Source: Sulfurimonadaceae bacterium (GTDB taxonomy: Bacteria > Campylobacterota > Campylobacteria > Campylobacterales > Sulfurimonadaceae). Taken from it: a stretch of DNA of 15,818 nt. How positions within the stretch are numbered: the stretch's first letter is position 1; each line of letters starts with the position of its first letter. The notes below the pieces were generated by a model. It was not told where the DNA came from. It did not search any database and worked only from the letters and a program-made list of their open reading frames with translations. The stretch lies in NCBI GenBank assembly GCA_026193155.1, contig JAPHSI010000150.1, positions 1 to 15,818 of the forward strand, read 5' to 3'. Of this stretch, positions 1 through 7,403 are shown piece after piece. Position numbers and translations under genes: made by a program.

Positions 1-19
1 TTAGGAGTTTCCTCTTGGA
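1..19 (-). promoter_or_regulatory. ribosome binding site of the next spc-operon gene (probably rpsH)
   Basis: On the minus strand, after the rpsN stop, the sequence reads AGAGGAAACTCCTAA up to the window edge. AGAGGA is a good Shine-Dalgarno for a gene starting just outside. In the conserved spc order that gene is rpsH (S8); this is inferred, since none of its coding sequence is present. The rpsN stop codon lies in the loop of a small hairpin (CTTGG/CCAAG, 14-27) next to this site. Confidence 0.6.
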
Positions 20-205
20 TTACCAAGAAGACTTTCTAACACCTGGGATTAATCCCTCGTTTGCCATTTTTCTAAAACATACACGACAGATACCGAAGTC
101 ACGAAGAACAGAGTGTGGACGACCACAGATCTGACATCTTGTATAACCACGAACCTTGAACTTTGGAGTTCTTGCTGCTTTTGCAATCATCGATTTTTTA
201 GCCAT
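20..205 (-). CDS. rpsN: 30S ribosomal protein S14, zinc-binding short type
   Basis: Protein of the small-subunit head that binds 16S rRNA. At 61 residues it is the short (type Z, C+) form. It keeps both CxxC pairs, C24-C27 and C40-C43, which hold a zinc ion; the roughly 100-residue zinc-free form lacks them. The N-terminus MAKKSMIAKA and the GYTRCQICGRPHS segment are typical. The ATG is preceded by AAGGGAG (211-217), which lies inside the end of rplE; the two genes overlap by 8 nt, suggesting translational coupling. Because this form needs zinc, a zinc-free paralogue elsewhere in the genome would matter under zinc limitation, but none is seen here. Confidence 0.97.
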   Translation of the reverse strand: MAKKSMIAKAARTPKFKVRGYTRCQICGRPHSVLRDFGICRVCFRKMANEGLIPGVRKSSW

Positions 206-749
206 TTGTGCTCCCTTTAGTAAAAGGCATACCCATTTTCTCTAAAAGAGCGAATCCTGCCTTGTCTGAATCAGCAGATGTTACTACTGTTATATTCATA
301 CCATGAATTTGCATGATTGAATCATAACTAATTTCTGGGAAAATTAGTTGCTCTTGAAGACCGAAGTTATAGTTACCACGACCGTCAAAACCATTTCTTG
401 GAACACCACGGAAGTCTTTTACACGAGGAAGTGCAATAGCCACTAGGCGATCAAAGAAGTTATACATGTTTTCACCACGAAGTGTAACACGAACACCAAC
501 CGGCATACCTTCACGAACTTTAAAACCAGCAACTGATTTCTTAGCTATTACAGTACTTGCTTTTTGACCGGCAATTTTAGTAATAGTATCTTCAATATTT
601 TGGATAAGTTTATTATCTTTCATTGCAAAACCAGCACCAACAGAAATGATAACTTTTTCTAACGCAGGAGTCTGCATTGGATTTTGTATCCCTAAGTCTG
701 CTTGCAATTCAGATTTTAAACCTAAATATTTTTCTTTTAAACGAGCCAT
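198..749 (-). CDS. rplE: 50S ribosomal protein L5
   Basis: Binds 5S rRNA and forms part of the central protuberance. The 183 residues match the usual length of about 180. Recognisable parts are the N-terminal RLKEKY, a central VTLRGENMYNFFDRL segment with ALPRVKDFRGV after it, and GRGNYNFGLQEQLIFPEI towards the C-terminus. Three bases separate it from rplX upstream, and its 3' end overlaps rpsN. Nothing unusual is visible in the coding sequence. Confidence 0.97.
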   Translation of the reverse strand: MARLKEKYLGLKSELQADLGIQNPMQTPALEKVIISVGAGFAMKDNKLIQNIEDTITKIAGQKASTVIAKKSVAGFKVREGMPVGVRVTLRGENMYNFFDRLVAIALPRVKDFRGVPRNGFDGRGNYNFGLQEQLIFPEISYDSIMQIHGMNITVVTSADSDKAGFALLEKMGMPFTKGSTNG

Positions 750-752
750 CTA

Positions 753-983
753 TTATGCCTCCACTTTTCGTACATTTGAAACATCTATAGGCATCTCTTT
801 ATTAATATGTCCGCCTTTAGGATTGTCTTCAGTTGGTTTGATAGCTTTCTTAGCAACTTTACAGCCTTCAACTATTACCTTATTTTTTTTAGATAATACT
901 TCAAGTACAGTCGCTTTAGTTCCGCGATCATCACCAGCGATAATTTCTACAGTATCGCCTTTTTTGAAATTAAATTTTGCCAT
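753..983 (-). CDS. rplX: 50S ribosomal protein L24
   Basis: Assembly-initiator protein that binds 23S rRNA near the exit tunnel. The first 30 residues form a KOW motif (KKGDTVEIIAGDDRGTKATV), and VRKVEA ends the protein. At 76 residues it is shorter than the E. coli protein of about 104, as in many relatives of this group. A strong GGAGG (minus strand, 991-995) sits 7 nt before the ATG, inside the end of rplN; the stop of rplN and the start of rplX share a base. Confidence 0.96.
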   Translation of the reverse strand: MAKFNFKKGDTVEIIAGDDRGTKATVLEVLSKKNKVIVEGCKVAKKAIKPTEDNPKGGHINKEMPIDVSNVRKVEA

Positions 984-1351
984 TAAACAACCTCCGGTGC
1001 AAGAGATACGATTTTCATAAAACCAGAATATCGTACTTCACGAGCAACAGGGCCGAAAATACGAGTACCGATTGGCTCTCTCTTGTCATCAAGTATAACA
1101 GCTGCATTGTCATCAAAACGGATAAGAGATCCGTTTTCACGGTGAACCTCTTTAGCTACTCTAACGATAACAGCTTTTACAACTTTACCTTTTTTAACTT
1201 TAGCAGTTGGTGTCGCTTTTTTAACAGAAGCAACGATAACATCACCTACTCTTGCATAGCGACGCTTAGAACCACCAAGCACCTTAATACACATAATCTC
1301 TTTAGCACCTGTATTATCAGCTACATTTAAACGAGTAAAACCTTGGATCAT
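983..1351 (-). CDS. rplN: 50S ribosomal protein L14
   Basis: Binds 23S rRNA and contributes to the inter-subunit bridge with 16S rRNA. The 122 residues begin MIQGFTRLNVADNTGAKE, the hallmark L14 N-terminus, and contain GDVIVASVKKATP and FDDNAAVILD. The start is preceded by AAGGAG, and its ATG overlaps the rpsQ stop as TAATG. Full length and ordinary. Confidence 0.98.
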   Translation of the reverse strand: MIQGFTRLNVADNTGAKEIMCIKVLGGSKRRYARVGDVIVASVKKATPTAKVKKGKVVKAVIVRVAKEVHRENGSLIRFDDNAAVILDDKREPIGTRIFGPVAREVRYSGFMKIVSLAPEVV

Positions 1352-1599
1352 TACTCTGCTCCTTTTACAACCGATTTAAGTCTAAAAGATTTAGTCTTAG
1401 AAAGTGGACGACATTCTATTGCTATAATCTCATCACCAACTTTTAGTTCATTATTCTCATCATGGATAAGATAATTTTTGAACTTTCTTACAACTTTGTG
1501 GTAACGTGGATGCATTACACGACGTTCTACCATAATGGTAGCAGTCTTGTTACCTGCAATTTTTATTACGTTACCTTGAATTTCACGTTTATGTGTCAT
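1351..1599 (-). CDS. rpsQ: 30S ribosomal protein S17
   Basis: Primary 16S rRNA-binding protein of the small subunit, with an OB-fold. The 82 residues include GNVIKIAGNKTATIMVERR near the N-terminus, HPRYHKVVRKFKNYLIHDE in the middle and ECRPLSKTKSFRL near the end, all typical of S17. The start follows AGGGG, which overlaps the rpmC stop codon region, so translation is probably coupled. The 1-nt overlap with rplN continues the packed arrangement. Confidence 0.97.
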   Translation of the reverse strand: MTHKREIQGNVIKIAGNKTATIMVERRVMHPRYHKVVRKFKNYLIHDENNELKVGDEIIAIECRPLSKTKSFRLKSVVKGAE

Positions 1600-1609
1600 C
1601 TACAAACCC

Positions 1610-1798
1610 CTACTTCGCTGCTGCAGTGATAGCAGTGTTAATACGTGCAATATCTTTTTTAGCAACTTTAAGTTCACTAGTGTTTTGTAATTGCATCATT
1701 TGTTTTTTTATCTTAAGAGTGAAAAGTTCAGTTTTCTTCTCTTTTAACATTGCCTCAAGCTCAGCTACTGTTTTATCTGCTAAATCAGAATATTTCAT
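1610..1798 (-). CDS. rpmC: 50S ribosomal protein L29
   Basis: Small helical-hairpin protein near the tunnel exit, part of the docking site for trigger factor and SRP. At 62 residues it is the usual size. It starts MKYSDLADKTVAELEAMLKE and has the family's FTLKIKKQMMQLQNTSELK segment and a second helix with IARINT. GGAG precedes the ATG. The first 14 nt overlap the end of rplP in another frame. Confidence 0.96.
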   Translation of the reverse strand: MKYSDLADKTVAELEAMLKEKKTELFTLKIKKQMMQLQNTSELKVAKKDIARINTAITAAAK

Positions 1799-2210
1799 TG
1801 CTCATCTCCGCAGTAATAATTTTAGTTTTGAACGGTAACTTGTGTTGTGCTAAAGTTAAAGCTTTACGAGCTAAATCTTCTTTTACACCAGCCATTTCAA
1901 AAATAATACGACCAGGTTTGATATTCATAACATACTGATCGATTGGACCTTTACCTTTACCCATACGTACTTCAAGAGGACGTTTAGTTATAGGTTTAGC
2001 AGGAAAAACACGAATCCAAATCTTACCTTGACGATTAATCGCACGAGTAGATGTGATACGAGCAGCCTCTATTTGACGTGAATTGATACGTCCAGCTTCT
2101 ACTGCTTTAATAGCAATAGTACCGAAAGAAATCTTATATCCACTACGAGCATAACCACGGTTACGCCCTTTCATCATTTTACGGTATTTAGTTCTTTTTG
2201 GCATTAACAT
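1785..2210 (-). CDS. rplP: 50S ribosomal protein L16
   Basis: Large-subunit protein near the A-site tRNA elbow. The 141 residues start MLMPKRTKYRKMMKGRNRG, the standard L16 N-terminus, which supports the first of the two nearby ATGs. GKIWIRVFPAKPITKRPLEVRMGKG is the conserved core, containing the arginine that is hydroxylated in some bacteria. One base separates it from rpsC upstream, and its end overlaps rpmC. Confidence 0.97.
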   Translation of the reverse strand: MLMPKRTKYRKMMKGRNRGYARSGYKISFGTIAIKAVEAGRINSRQIEAARITSTRAINRQGKIWIRVFPAKPITKRPLEVRMGKGKGPIDQYVMNIKPGRIIFEMAGVKEDLARKALTLAQHKLPFKTKIITAEMSNEIF

Positions 2211-2211
2211 C

Positions 2212-2928
2212 TTAATCAGCCTTTTCTACATTTTCACGTCTTGGAGCACGTTTACCGCGACGCTCTTTTTTCTCTTCTTTAGCTTCAGCAGGGATACCTT
2301 TAGTTAGTACCTCACCTTTAAAGATCCATACTTTAATACCGATAATTCCGTATGTAGTATGAGCTTCAGCGAAACCATAGTCAATTTTAGCACGTAAAGT
2401 ATGTAAAGGAACACGACCCTCTAAGTACCACTCAGTACGAGCCATTTCAGCTCCACCAAGACGACCACTTACAGATACTTTAATACCTTTAGCACCACTT
2501 CTTTGTGCGTTTTGCATAACTTTTTTCATAGCACGTCTAAAAGCAACACGACGCTCTAATTGAGTAGCAACATTCTCAGCAACTAGTTGACCAGAGATGT
2601 TAGCTTTTTTCTCTTCTTTAATATTTACAGATATAGCTTTACCTATAAGTTTTTGAAGATTAGTTTTAAGCTTCTCAATATCAGCACCTTTTTTCCCAAT
2701 AATAATACCAGGACGAGCTGCTACGATAGTTACACGAAGACGTTTAACCGTTCTTTCGATGATGATGTTAGAAACACCAGCATAGTATAACTCTTTCTTT
2801 AAAAATGTACGAATCTTGTGATCTTCACCTAAAGCTGCCGGAGCAGTTTTAAAGTTAGGAAACCATCTGCTCTCCCAGTTACGGTTGATTCCAAGACGTA
2901 AACCAATAGGATTAACTTTTTGACCCAT
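2212..2928 (-). CDS. rpsC: 30S ribosomal protein S3
   Basis: Head protein lining the mRNA entry channel. The 238 residues start MGQKVNPIGLRLGINR. A KH type II domain carries the GIIIGKKG loop at about residues 74-81, and the C-terminal S3 domain contains GRLGGAEMARTEWYLEGRVPLHTLRA and YGFAEAHTTYGIIGIKVWI. The C-terminus ends in a basic and acidic tail (about residues 217-238), a common variable extension. GAGGGT precedes the start, within the rplV stop region. Confidence 0.98.
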   Translation of the reverse strand: MGQKVNPIGLRLGINRNWESRWFPNFKTAPAALGEDHKIRTFLKKELYYAGVSNIIIERTVKRLRVTIVAARPGIIIGKKGADIEKLKTNLQKLIGKAISVNIKEEKKANISGQLVAENVATQLERRVAFRRAMKKVMQNAQRSGAKGIKVSVSGRLGGAEMARTEWYLEGRVPLHTLRAKIDYGFAEAHTTYGIIGIKVWIFKGEVLTKGIPAEAKEEKKERRGKRAPRRENVEKAD

Positions 2929-2929
2929 T

Positions 2930-3247
2930 CTATTTACCCTCTACTTCTACTAAGATATGTGCTGTTGGTTTTCTTATACCTGAAGCCATACCACGAGCAC
3001 GTGGACGGAAACGTTTAAGTACTGGACCATTGTCAACACGACATGATGTGATTGTACAATCTTCAGCTTCGTTACCACTGTTAGCTACTGCAGATGCAAC
3101 AACTTTAGAGATAATTTTCGCTGCTTTGTTTGGAGTGAATTCTAAAGCTGCTAATGCTTCTTCAGCGTTCATACCTTGAATCTCTCTAGCGATAAGACGA
3201 GATTTGATTGGTGATACACGAATAAATTTTAATAATGCTCTAGCCAT
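2930..3247 (-). CDS. rplV: 50S ribosomal protein L22
   Basis: Extended beta-hairpin protein lining the peptide exit tunnel. The 105 residues begin MARALLKFIRVSPIKSRL, include a NKAAKIISKVVASAVANSGN helix region, and carry the hairpin tip around RFRPRARGMASGIRKPTAHI, where macrolide-resistance changes map in other bacteria; no anomaly is visible here. AAAGGG precedes the ATG. The 2-nt gaps on both sides fit a polycistronic message. Confidence 0.97.
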   Translation of the reverse strand: MARALLKFIRVSPIKSRLIAREIQGMNAEEALAALEFTPNKAAKIISKVVASAVANSGNEAEDCTITSCRVDNGPVLKRFRPRARGMASGIRKPTAHILVEVEGK

Positions 3248-3249
3248 GA

Positions 3250-3525
3250 TTAACCCTTTCTCTGAACAGAGCCCTTGTGGCCCTTAAATGTACGAGTTGG
3301 AGCGAATTCACCAAGTTTATAACCAATGTGATTCTCTGTAACATATACAGGAACAAATTGGCGACCATTGTGAACATTTAATGTTAAACCAACAAAATCA
3401 GGAAGAACCATAGATCTTCTTGACCATGTTTTTATAGGTTTTTTGTCGCCAGACTCTTTAGCCTTAACAACTTTCTTCATTAAATGATCATCTACGAAAG
3501 GACCTTTTTTTACAGAACGAGCCAT
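3250..3525 (-). CDS. rpsS: 30S ribosomal protein S19
   Basis: Head protein that contacts S13 and the P-site tRNA region. The 91 residues start MARSVKKGPFVDDHLMKKV and contain KTWSRRSMVLPDFVGLTLNVHNG, VTENHIGYKLGEFAPTRTF and the C-terminal HKGSVQRKG, matching the family throughout. Its start is 1 nt from the rplB stop, with a GGGTAGGA ribosome binding site overlapping that stop. Confidence 0.98.
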   Translation of the reverse strand: MARSVKKGPFVDDHLMKKVVKAKESGDKKPIKTWSRRSMVLPDFVGLTLNVHNGRQFVPVYVTENHIGYKLGEFAPTRTFKGHKGSVQRKG

Positions 3526-3526
3526 A

Positions 3527-4372
3527 TTATCCTACCCTTTTAGCATTTGGTTTACGGCGAGTAATAATTAATTTATCACTTGCTTTTTTACGACGAGTTT
3601 TAGCACCCTTCGTTGGTTTACCCCACGGAGTAACTGGGTGACGACCTGAATTCGTTTTACCTTCACCACCACCATGCGGGTGATCAATTGGGTTCATCGC
3701 AGAACCACGAGTTTGAGGACGGATACCCATGTGACGAGTACGACCAGCTTTAGCGAAAACGATGTTAGAATATTCTTCATTTCCTACAACACCACAAGTA
3801 GCTAAACACTCACCAAGTACTAAACGCATTTCAGATGAAGGCATACGAAGTGAAACATATTTACCATCACGACCCATAATTTGAGCAGATGTTCCAGCTG
3901 AACGAACCATTTGTCCGCCTTTACCAGTTTTAAGCTCAATGTTATGTACTAATGTACCAACAGGGATGTTTTTAAGTTTCATAGTATTACCAGGTTTAAC
4001 ATCTAATCCAGCTTCAGCTGATTGAACACTGTCACCTACGTTTAAACCTTTTGGTTGAATGATGTATCTTTTTTCACCATCAGCATATGTGATAAGTGCG
4101 ATACGACAGTTACGGTATGGATCATACTCAATTGTACTTACAGTACCAGGGATATCAAATTTATTTCTTTTGAAATCGATAATACGGTAAAGTTTTTTAG
4201 CTCCACCCTCTTTATGACGAGAAGTGATACGACCATTACTGTTACGACCAGCGTGAACAGGAAGCTTTTTAAGAAGTGAACGAACACTTGCTTTAGCTGT
4301 AATGTCTGAGCTATCAATGTTTGTATAAAAACGACGTGACGGAGTTATCGGTCTATAAGTTTTCATTGCCAT
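3527..4372 (-). CDS. rplB: 50S ribosomal protein L2
   Basis: One of the most conserved large-subunit proteins, needed for subunit joining and the peptidyl-transferase centre. At 281 residues it has the normal length. The N-terminus is MAMKTYRPITPSRRF; a second ATG two codons later is an alternative start. The OB-fold and SH3-like domains are followed by RGSAMNPIDHPHGGGEGK, whose HPHGGGEGK (about residues 231-239) holds the conserved histidine near the catalytic centre. The C-terminus is strongly basic. The upstream ribosome binding site is weak, so translation may depend on coupling to rplW one base upstream. Confidence 0.98.
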   Translation of the reverse strand: MAMKTYRPITPSRRFYTNIDSSDITAKASVRSLLKKLPVHAGRNSNGRITSRHKEGGAKKLYRIIDFKRNKFDIPGTVSTIEYDPYRNCRIALITYADGEKRYIIQPKGLNVGDSVQSAEAGLDVKPGNTMKLKNIPVGTLVHNIELKTGKGGQMVRSAGTSAQIMGRDGKYVSLRMPSSEMRLVLGECLATCGVVGNEEYSNIVFAKAGRTRHMGIRPQTRGSAMNPIDHPHGGGEGKTNSGRHPVTPWGKPTKGAKTRRKKASDKLIITRRKPNAKRVG

Positions 4373-4373
4373 G

Positions 4374-4655
4374 TTACACCGCCAAACTTTCTATTTGTGC
4401 ACCTTCTGGTAACTTAACATAGAACTTTTTAAAGTCATTTTGTTTACCAGGTACACCACGGAAACGTTTAACTTTTCCGCTTTGATTAAGTGAGTTAACA
4501 TTAGTTGGAACAATTCCAAAATACTCACGAAAAACCTCTTTAAGACCAGTCTTAGTCATACGAGGAGATGTTTGTACAACGATTACACCATCTTCTTGCA
4601 TTCCAAGAGTCTTCTCTGTATACATAATAGATTTAATATCTGTAATATCAGCCAT
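4374..4655 (-). CDS. rplW: 50S ribosomal protein L23
   Basis: Protein at the tunnel exit and the main docking site for trigger factor and SRP. The 93 residues start MADITDIKSIMYTEKT; the core has KTGLKEVFREYFGIVPTNVN, then a loop with GKVKRFRGVPGKQNDFKKF, as in the family. Its ATG overlaps the rplD stop as TAATG, with GAGG upstream. Confidence 0.96.
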   Translation of the reverse strand: MADITDIKSIMYTEKTLGMQEDGVIVVQTSPRMTKTGLKEVFREYFGIVPTNVNSLNQSGKVKRFRGVPGKQNDFKKFYVKLPEGAQIESLAV

Positions 4656-5269
4656 TATTTCGCCTCACCTACTAGAGTTTCCCATACTGCTTTTTCTATC
4701 ACTATTGAACGATAGTTTGCAGCTAAGTATGCGTTTAATTCATTTGATTCGATAACATAAGTATCAGCAATATTCTCAAACGCTAAAAAAGTTTTTTCAT
4801 CTAATAAAGACTTAACAAAAAGAGTATCTCTTTGATTAAGTGCTTTGAACATTGCGTTTGCGTCTTTAGTTTTACCAGACTCAACTGCGATGCTATCTAC
4901 AATGAATAAACTACCATTTTGTGCATGCTCATTTAAAGCAAAGTTTAAAGCAAGTTTTTTCTGCTTTTTATTTACTTTTAAATCATAGTTACGGTTGTTT
5001 TTAGAACCAAATGCCTTACCACCGCCTACGAATACTGGAGAACGACGTGAACCAGCACGTGCACGTCCACCACCTTTTTGAGCCCATGGCTTCTTACCAC
5101 CACCTCTTACTTCACTTCTACCTTTTGTACTTGCTGTATTAGCACGAGCTGCAGCTTGTGCAGACTTTACATATAGGTATAAGTTATGAGGGTTGATACC
5201 TGCGAAACTCTCCGGTAGTGCTAACTCAGATGCTTTTTCCATTTTTTCATTTAAAACGATTGCGCTCAT
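4655..5269 (-). CDS. rplD: 50S ribosomal protein L4
   Basis: Large-subunit protein with a long loop in the exit tunnel. The 204 residues carry the loop signature RANTASTKGRSEVRGGGKKP followed by WAQKGGGRARAGSRRSPVFVGGG at about residues 43-86. In E. coli, L4 also represses its own S10 operon through the mRNA leader and antagonises RNase E; neither role can be judged here. Its start overlaps the rplC stop and has AAAGGTAG upstream. Confidence 0.97.
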   Translation of the reverse strand: MSAIVLNEKMEKASELALPESFAGINPHNLYLYVKSAQAAARANTASTKGRSEVRGGGKKPWAQKGGGRARAGSRRSPVFVGGGKAFGSKNNRNYDLKVNKKQKKLALNFALNEHAQNGSLFIVDSIAVESGKTKDANAMFKALNQRDTLFVKSLLDEKTFLAFENIADTYVIESNELNAYLAANYRSIVIEKAVWETLVGEAK

Positions 5270-5844
5270 TATTTAGCTACCTTTACACGACCTAATGAAC
5301 CATTTGCACCAGATACTGAACCTAATACAGCGATAACACCGTTTTCAGCATCGTAAGAAACGATTTCATTTTTAACACTATTTTGTACATTTCCGTATTG
5401 TCCAGGCATCTTACGCCCTTTCATTACACGACCTGGCCATTCAGCATTACCGATTGAACCTGTTCTACGACCAAATCTATGACTGTGAGATGCAGGACCA
5501 CCACCAAAGTTCCAACGCTTCATAGCACCAGAAAAACCGCGACCTTTAGTAGTAAATGTAGATTTTAAAACTTTAGCTTCTGCTAAAGGAGTTAAATCTA
5601 AATCACCAGCTTCAGTGTTTGCTACTTCTAAAGTAACAAAACGGTTAAACTCAGATGAAAGGCTATACTTTTTTTGTTGACCTTCAATTGATTTATTCAT
5701 TTTTTTACCGCTATTGTAAGCTACAACTGCAGTGCCATCGTTAACTTCACATACTTTTTGATCTAATACTTTTAATAAAGTAACAGGTTTACTTGGTACT
5801 GTGATTGTACGGCTCATACCGATTTTTTCAACAATATATTCCAC
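5269..5844 (-). CDS. rplC: 50S ribosomal protein L3
   Basis: Early-assembly protein whose loop reaches towards the peptidyl-transferase centre. The 191 residues contain KGRGFSGAMKRWNFGGGPAS, then SHSHRFGRRTGSIGNAEWPG and MKGRKMPGQYGN, the strongest L3 signatures. The start codon is GTG, not ATG: AAGGAG (minus strand, 5851-5856) lies 6 nt before it, and the N-terminus MEYIVEKIGMSR fits the family. The Shine-Dalgarno overlaps the rpsJ stop codon. Confidence 0.97.
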   Translation of the reverse strand: MEYIVEKIGMSRTITVPSKPVTLLKVLDQKVCEVNDGTAVVAYNSGKKMNKSIEGQQKKYSLSSEFNRFVTLEVANTEAGDLDLTPLAEAKVLKSTFTTKGRGFSGAMKRWNFGGGPASHSHRFGRRTGSIGNAEWPGRVMKGRKMPGQYGNVQNSVKNEIVSYDAENGVIAVLGSVSGANGSLGRVKVAK

Positions 5845-5854
5845 GATGTTCTCC

Positions 5855-6166
5855 TTACTTATCCATAGAGCGTACTTCTACGTCTACTTCCGGTGCTAAG
5901 TCAAGTTTCATTAATGAATCAACAGTCTCTGGCGTTGCAGACACAATGTCAATCATTCTAGCGTGCATACGAATTTCAAATTGCTCACGTGAACTTTTGT
6001 TTACGTGTGGTGATTTTAAAACTGTATATTTACGAATTTTTGTTGGTAAAGGTATTGGACCACGGATAACCGCACCAGTACGTTTTACAGCCTCTACGAT
6101 TGACGCTACTGATCTATCTAATACACGATGATCGTAAGCTTTCAATTTCAAACGAATTTTTTCCAT
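5855..6166 (-). CDS. rpsJ: 30S ribosomal protein S10
   Basis: First gene of the S10 operon. S10 (NusE) is a head protein and also a transcription antitermination factor. The 103 residues start MEKIRLKLKAYDHRVLDRSV and contain GAVIRGPIPLPTKIRKYTVL and SPHVNKSSREQFEIR, the family core. AGAAGGAA precedes the ATG. A promoter and a leader of about 60 nt lie upstream, so this is where transcription of the ribosomal cluster most likely begins. Confidence 0.98.
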   Translation of the reverse strand: MEKIRLKLKAYDHRVLDRSVASIVEAVKRTGAVIRGPIPLPTKIRKYTVLKSPHVNKSSREQFEIRMHARMIDIVSATPETVDSLMKLDLAPEVDVEVRSMDK

Positions 6167-6232
6167 AATTTTCCTTCTAAAGAACTCGTTAGCTATTTTA
6201 ATTTTTGTGTGCTAACTATTTAAGGGAGCGGA

Positions 6233-6261
6233 ATTATACCGAGATAAGTTTTGATATTCAA
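6233..6261 (-). promoter_or_regulatory. promoter of the S10-spc ribosomal operon
   Basis: On the minus strand TTGAAT (6256-6261) and TATAAT (6233-6238) are separated by 17 nt, a near-consensus housekeeping promoter. The start would lie near 6226, giving an untranslated leader of about 60 nt. That leader contains a 6-bp inverted repeat, GTTAGC/GCTAAC (6188-6193 with 6211-6216). This is a visual match only. Confidence 0.75.
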
Positions 6262-6300
6262 GGATTTAGGGGGTAAATTTGAAAATATTTGTAATTTTAT

Positions 6301-6327
6301 TTCCTTTTAAAAAGGAAGTGCTAAAAT
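6301..6327 (+). promoter_or_regulatory. operator-like palindrome and -10 box before the AAA ATPase gene
   Basis: A perfect 8-bp inverted repeat with a one-base centre (TTCCTTTT-A-AAAAGGAA, 6301-6317) is followed by an extended -10, TGCTAAAAT (6319-6327). The ATG is only 7 nt after the -10, so transcription may start at or near the start codon and give a (nearly) leaderless mRNA. Alternatively AAGGAAG at 6312-6318, 15 nt from the ATG, is a distant ribosome binding site of a longer transcript. Confidence 0.45.
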
Positions 6328-6333
6328 TACACT

Positions 6334-7401
6334 ATGCAAAATTTACTTGAAGAGTTTTACAAAACAGATTTAATTGTTAATAAATTTCAATTTAGAAAAC
6401 TATATATAGAAGAGAATATAAGTTACCAAATAAATGGTATATCTCAAGTTGGAAAAACAAAACTTGTAAAAAACTACCTTTTAGGACTTAAAAAAAACTC
6501 TTACATATATATAGACTGTAGCGATGTCCGAATAGATATTGAGGAATTCAATAAACATATCTCTGATTTTTGTACTACTAATAAAATAGACGTGCTTGTT
6601 TATGATAACTATATAAACGAGTTTTTAATACCCAATGTTTCCCAACTTATCATTACATCTGAAATTTTTATAGATAATGAATACTTGAGTAGGCTTACAT
6701 TATATCCACTTGATTATGAGGAATTTTTAGCGTATGAGCATAAATATGATTCCACGGCATTAAATCATTTTTTTCAACTTGGTGGATATCCCGCTATGCA
6801 TAAGATAAATGCTGATGAAAGAAATATATATATTCAAAAGAATTTATTGTGCACACTTGATATTCAAGAATTTGAAATATTAAAACTGTGCGCAAAAATG
6901 ACAACATTAAAGCTATCAGCTTTTTCTATATATGAAAGACTAAAACAAACACAAAAAATATCTAAAGACAAACTATATAAAAGTTTTGATAATTTAGTAT
7001 CAAAAAAATATGTACATCAACTATCTAAATTCGCTCATAAACGTGCTACTAAAAAAGTTTATCTTTGTGATATTTCTTTAAAGTCAGCTCTAAGCAGTGA
7101 GAAACACTTTGGAAGACTTTTTGAAAATATGCTTTATCTAGAATTGCTAAAACATAAACATCAAATCTATTATGATGACGGAATAGATTTTTACTTACCT
7201 AAAGACAGTGAGATAATTTTATCGATGCCTTTTGCAGATGAGAGAAGTTTATTTAAAAAAGTAGAATCTATTGAAGCATTTATCTTTACATATGGAATAA
7301 CTCAAATCACTGCAATAACAATGAACAATGAAGCTACAATATCTCATCCATTTTCAAGGATAGAGATGATACCATTTGATATATGGGCATTAGGAGACTA
7401 A
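6334..7401 (+). CDS. AAA-type ATPase with DUF4143-like C-terminus
   Basis: A 355-residue cytoplasmic protein that resembles the large COG1373 family (AAA_14 plus DUF4143); the cellular role of these proteins is generally unknown. The Walker A motif is GISQVGKT (35-42). The Walker B position reads VLVYDN (87-92), where the usual acidic pair is D91-N92, so catalysis may be weak or altered. LIITSE (105-110) fits sensor 1. LYPLDYEEFL and GGYPA (about 123-154) are family landmarks. The C-terminal domain includes FGRLFENMLYLELL (259-272) and GIDFYLP (283-289), equivalent to the nuclease-fold-like part. The stop lies 2 nt before ppk2, so the two are probably co-transcribed. The family call is from motifs, without a search. 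Confidence 0.8.
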   Translation: MQNLLEEFYKTDLIVNKFQFRKLYIEENISYQINGISQVGKTKLVKNYLLGLKKNSYIYIDCSDVRIDIEEFNKHISDFCTTNKIDVLVYDNYINEFLIPNVSQLIITSEIFIDNEYLSRLTLYPLDYEEFLAYEHKYDSTALNHFFQLGGYPAMHKINADERNIYIQKNLLCTLDIQEFEILKLCAKMTTLKLSAFSIYERLKQTQKISKDKLYKSFDNLVSKKYVHQLSKFAHKRATKKVYLCDISLKSALSSEKHFGRLFENMLYLELLKHKHQIYYDDGIDFYLPKDSEIILSMPFADERSLFKKVESIEAFIFTYGITQITAITMNNEATISHPFSRIEMIPFDIWALGD

Positions 7402-7403
7402 AT

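Noticed and set aside
646..1020. Long plus-strand frames opposite the ribosomal genes (also 977-1330, 1593-1838, 1750-1938, 2587-2790, 4055-4279, 5805-6131)
   Set aside because: They are antisense to well-defined ribosomal genes, lack ribosome binding sites and have no family features.
7383..7403. Upstream ATG of ppk2
   Set aside because: It lies inside the ATPase gene with no ribosome binding site; AGGAGA fits the ATG at 7404.
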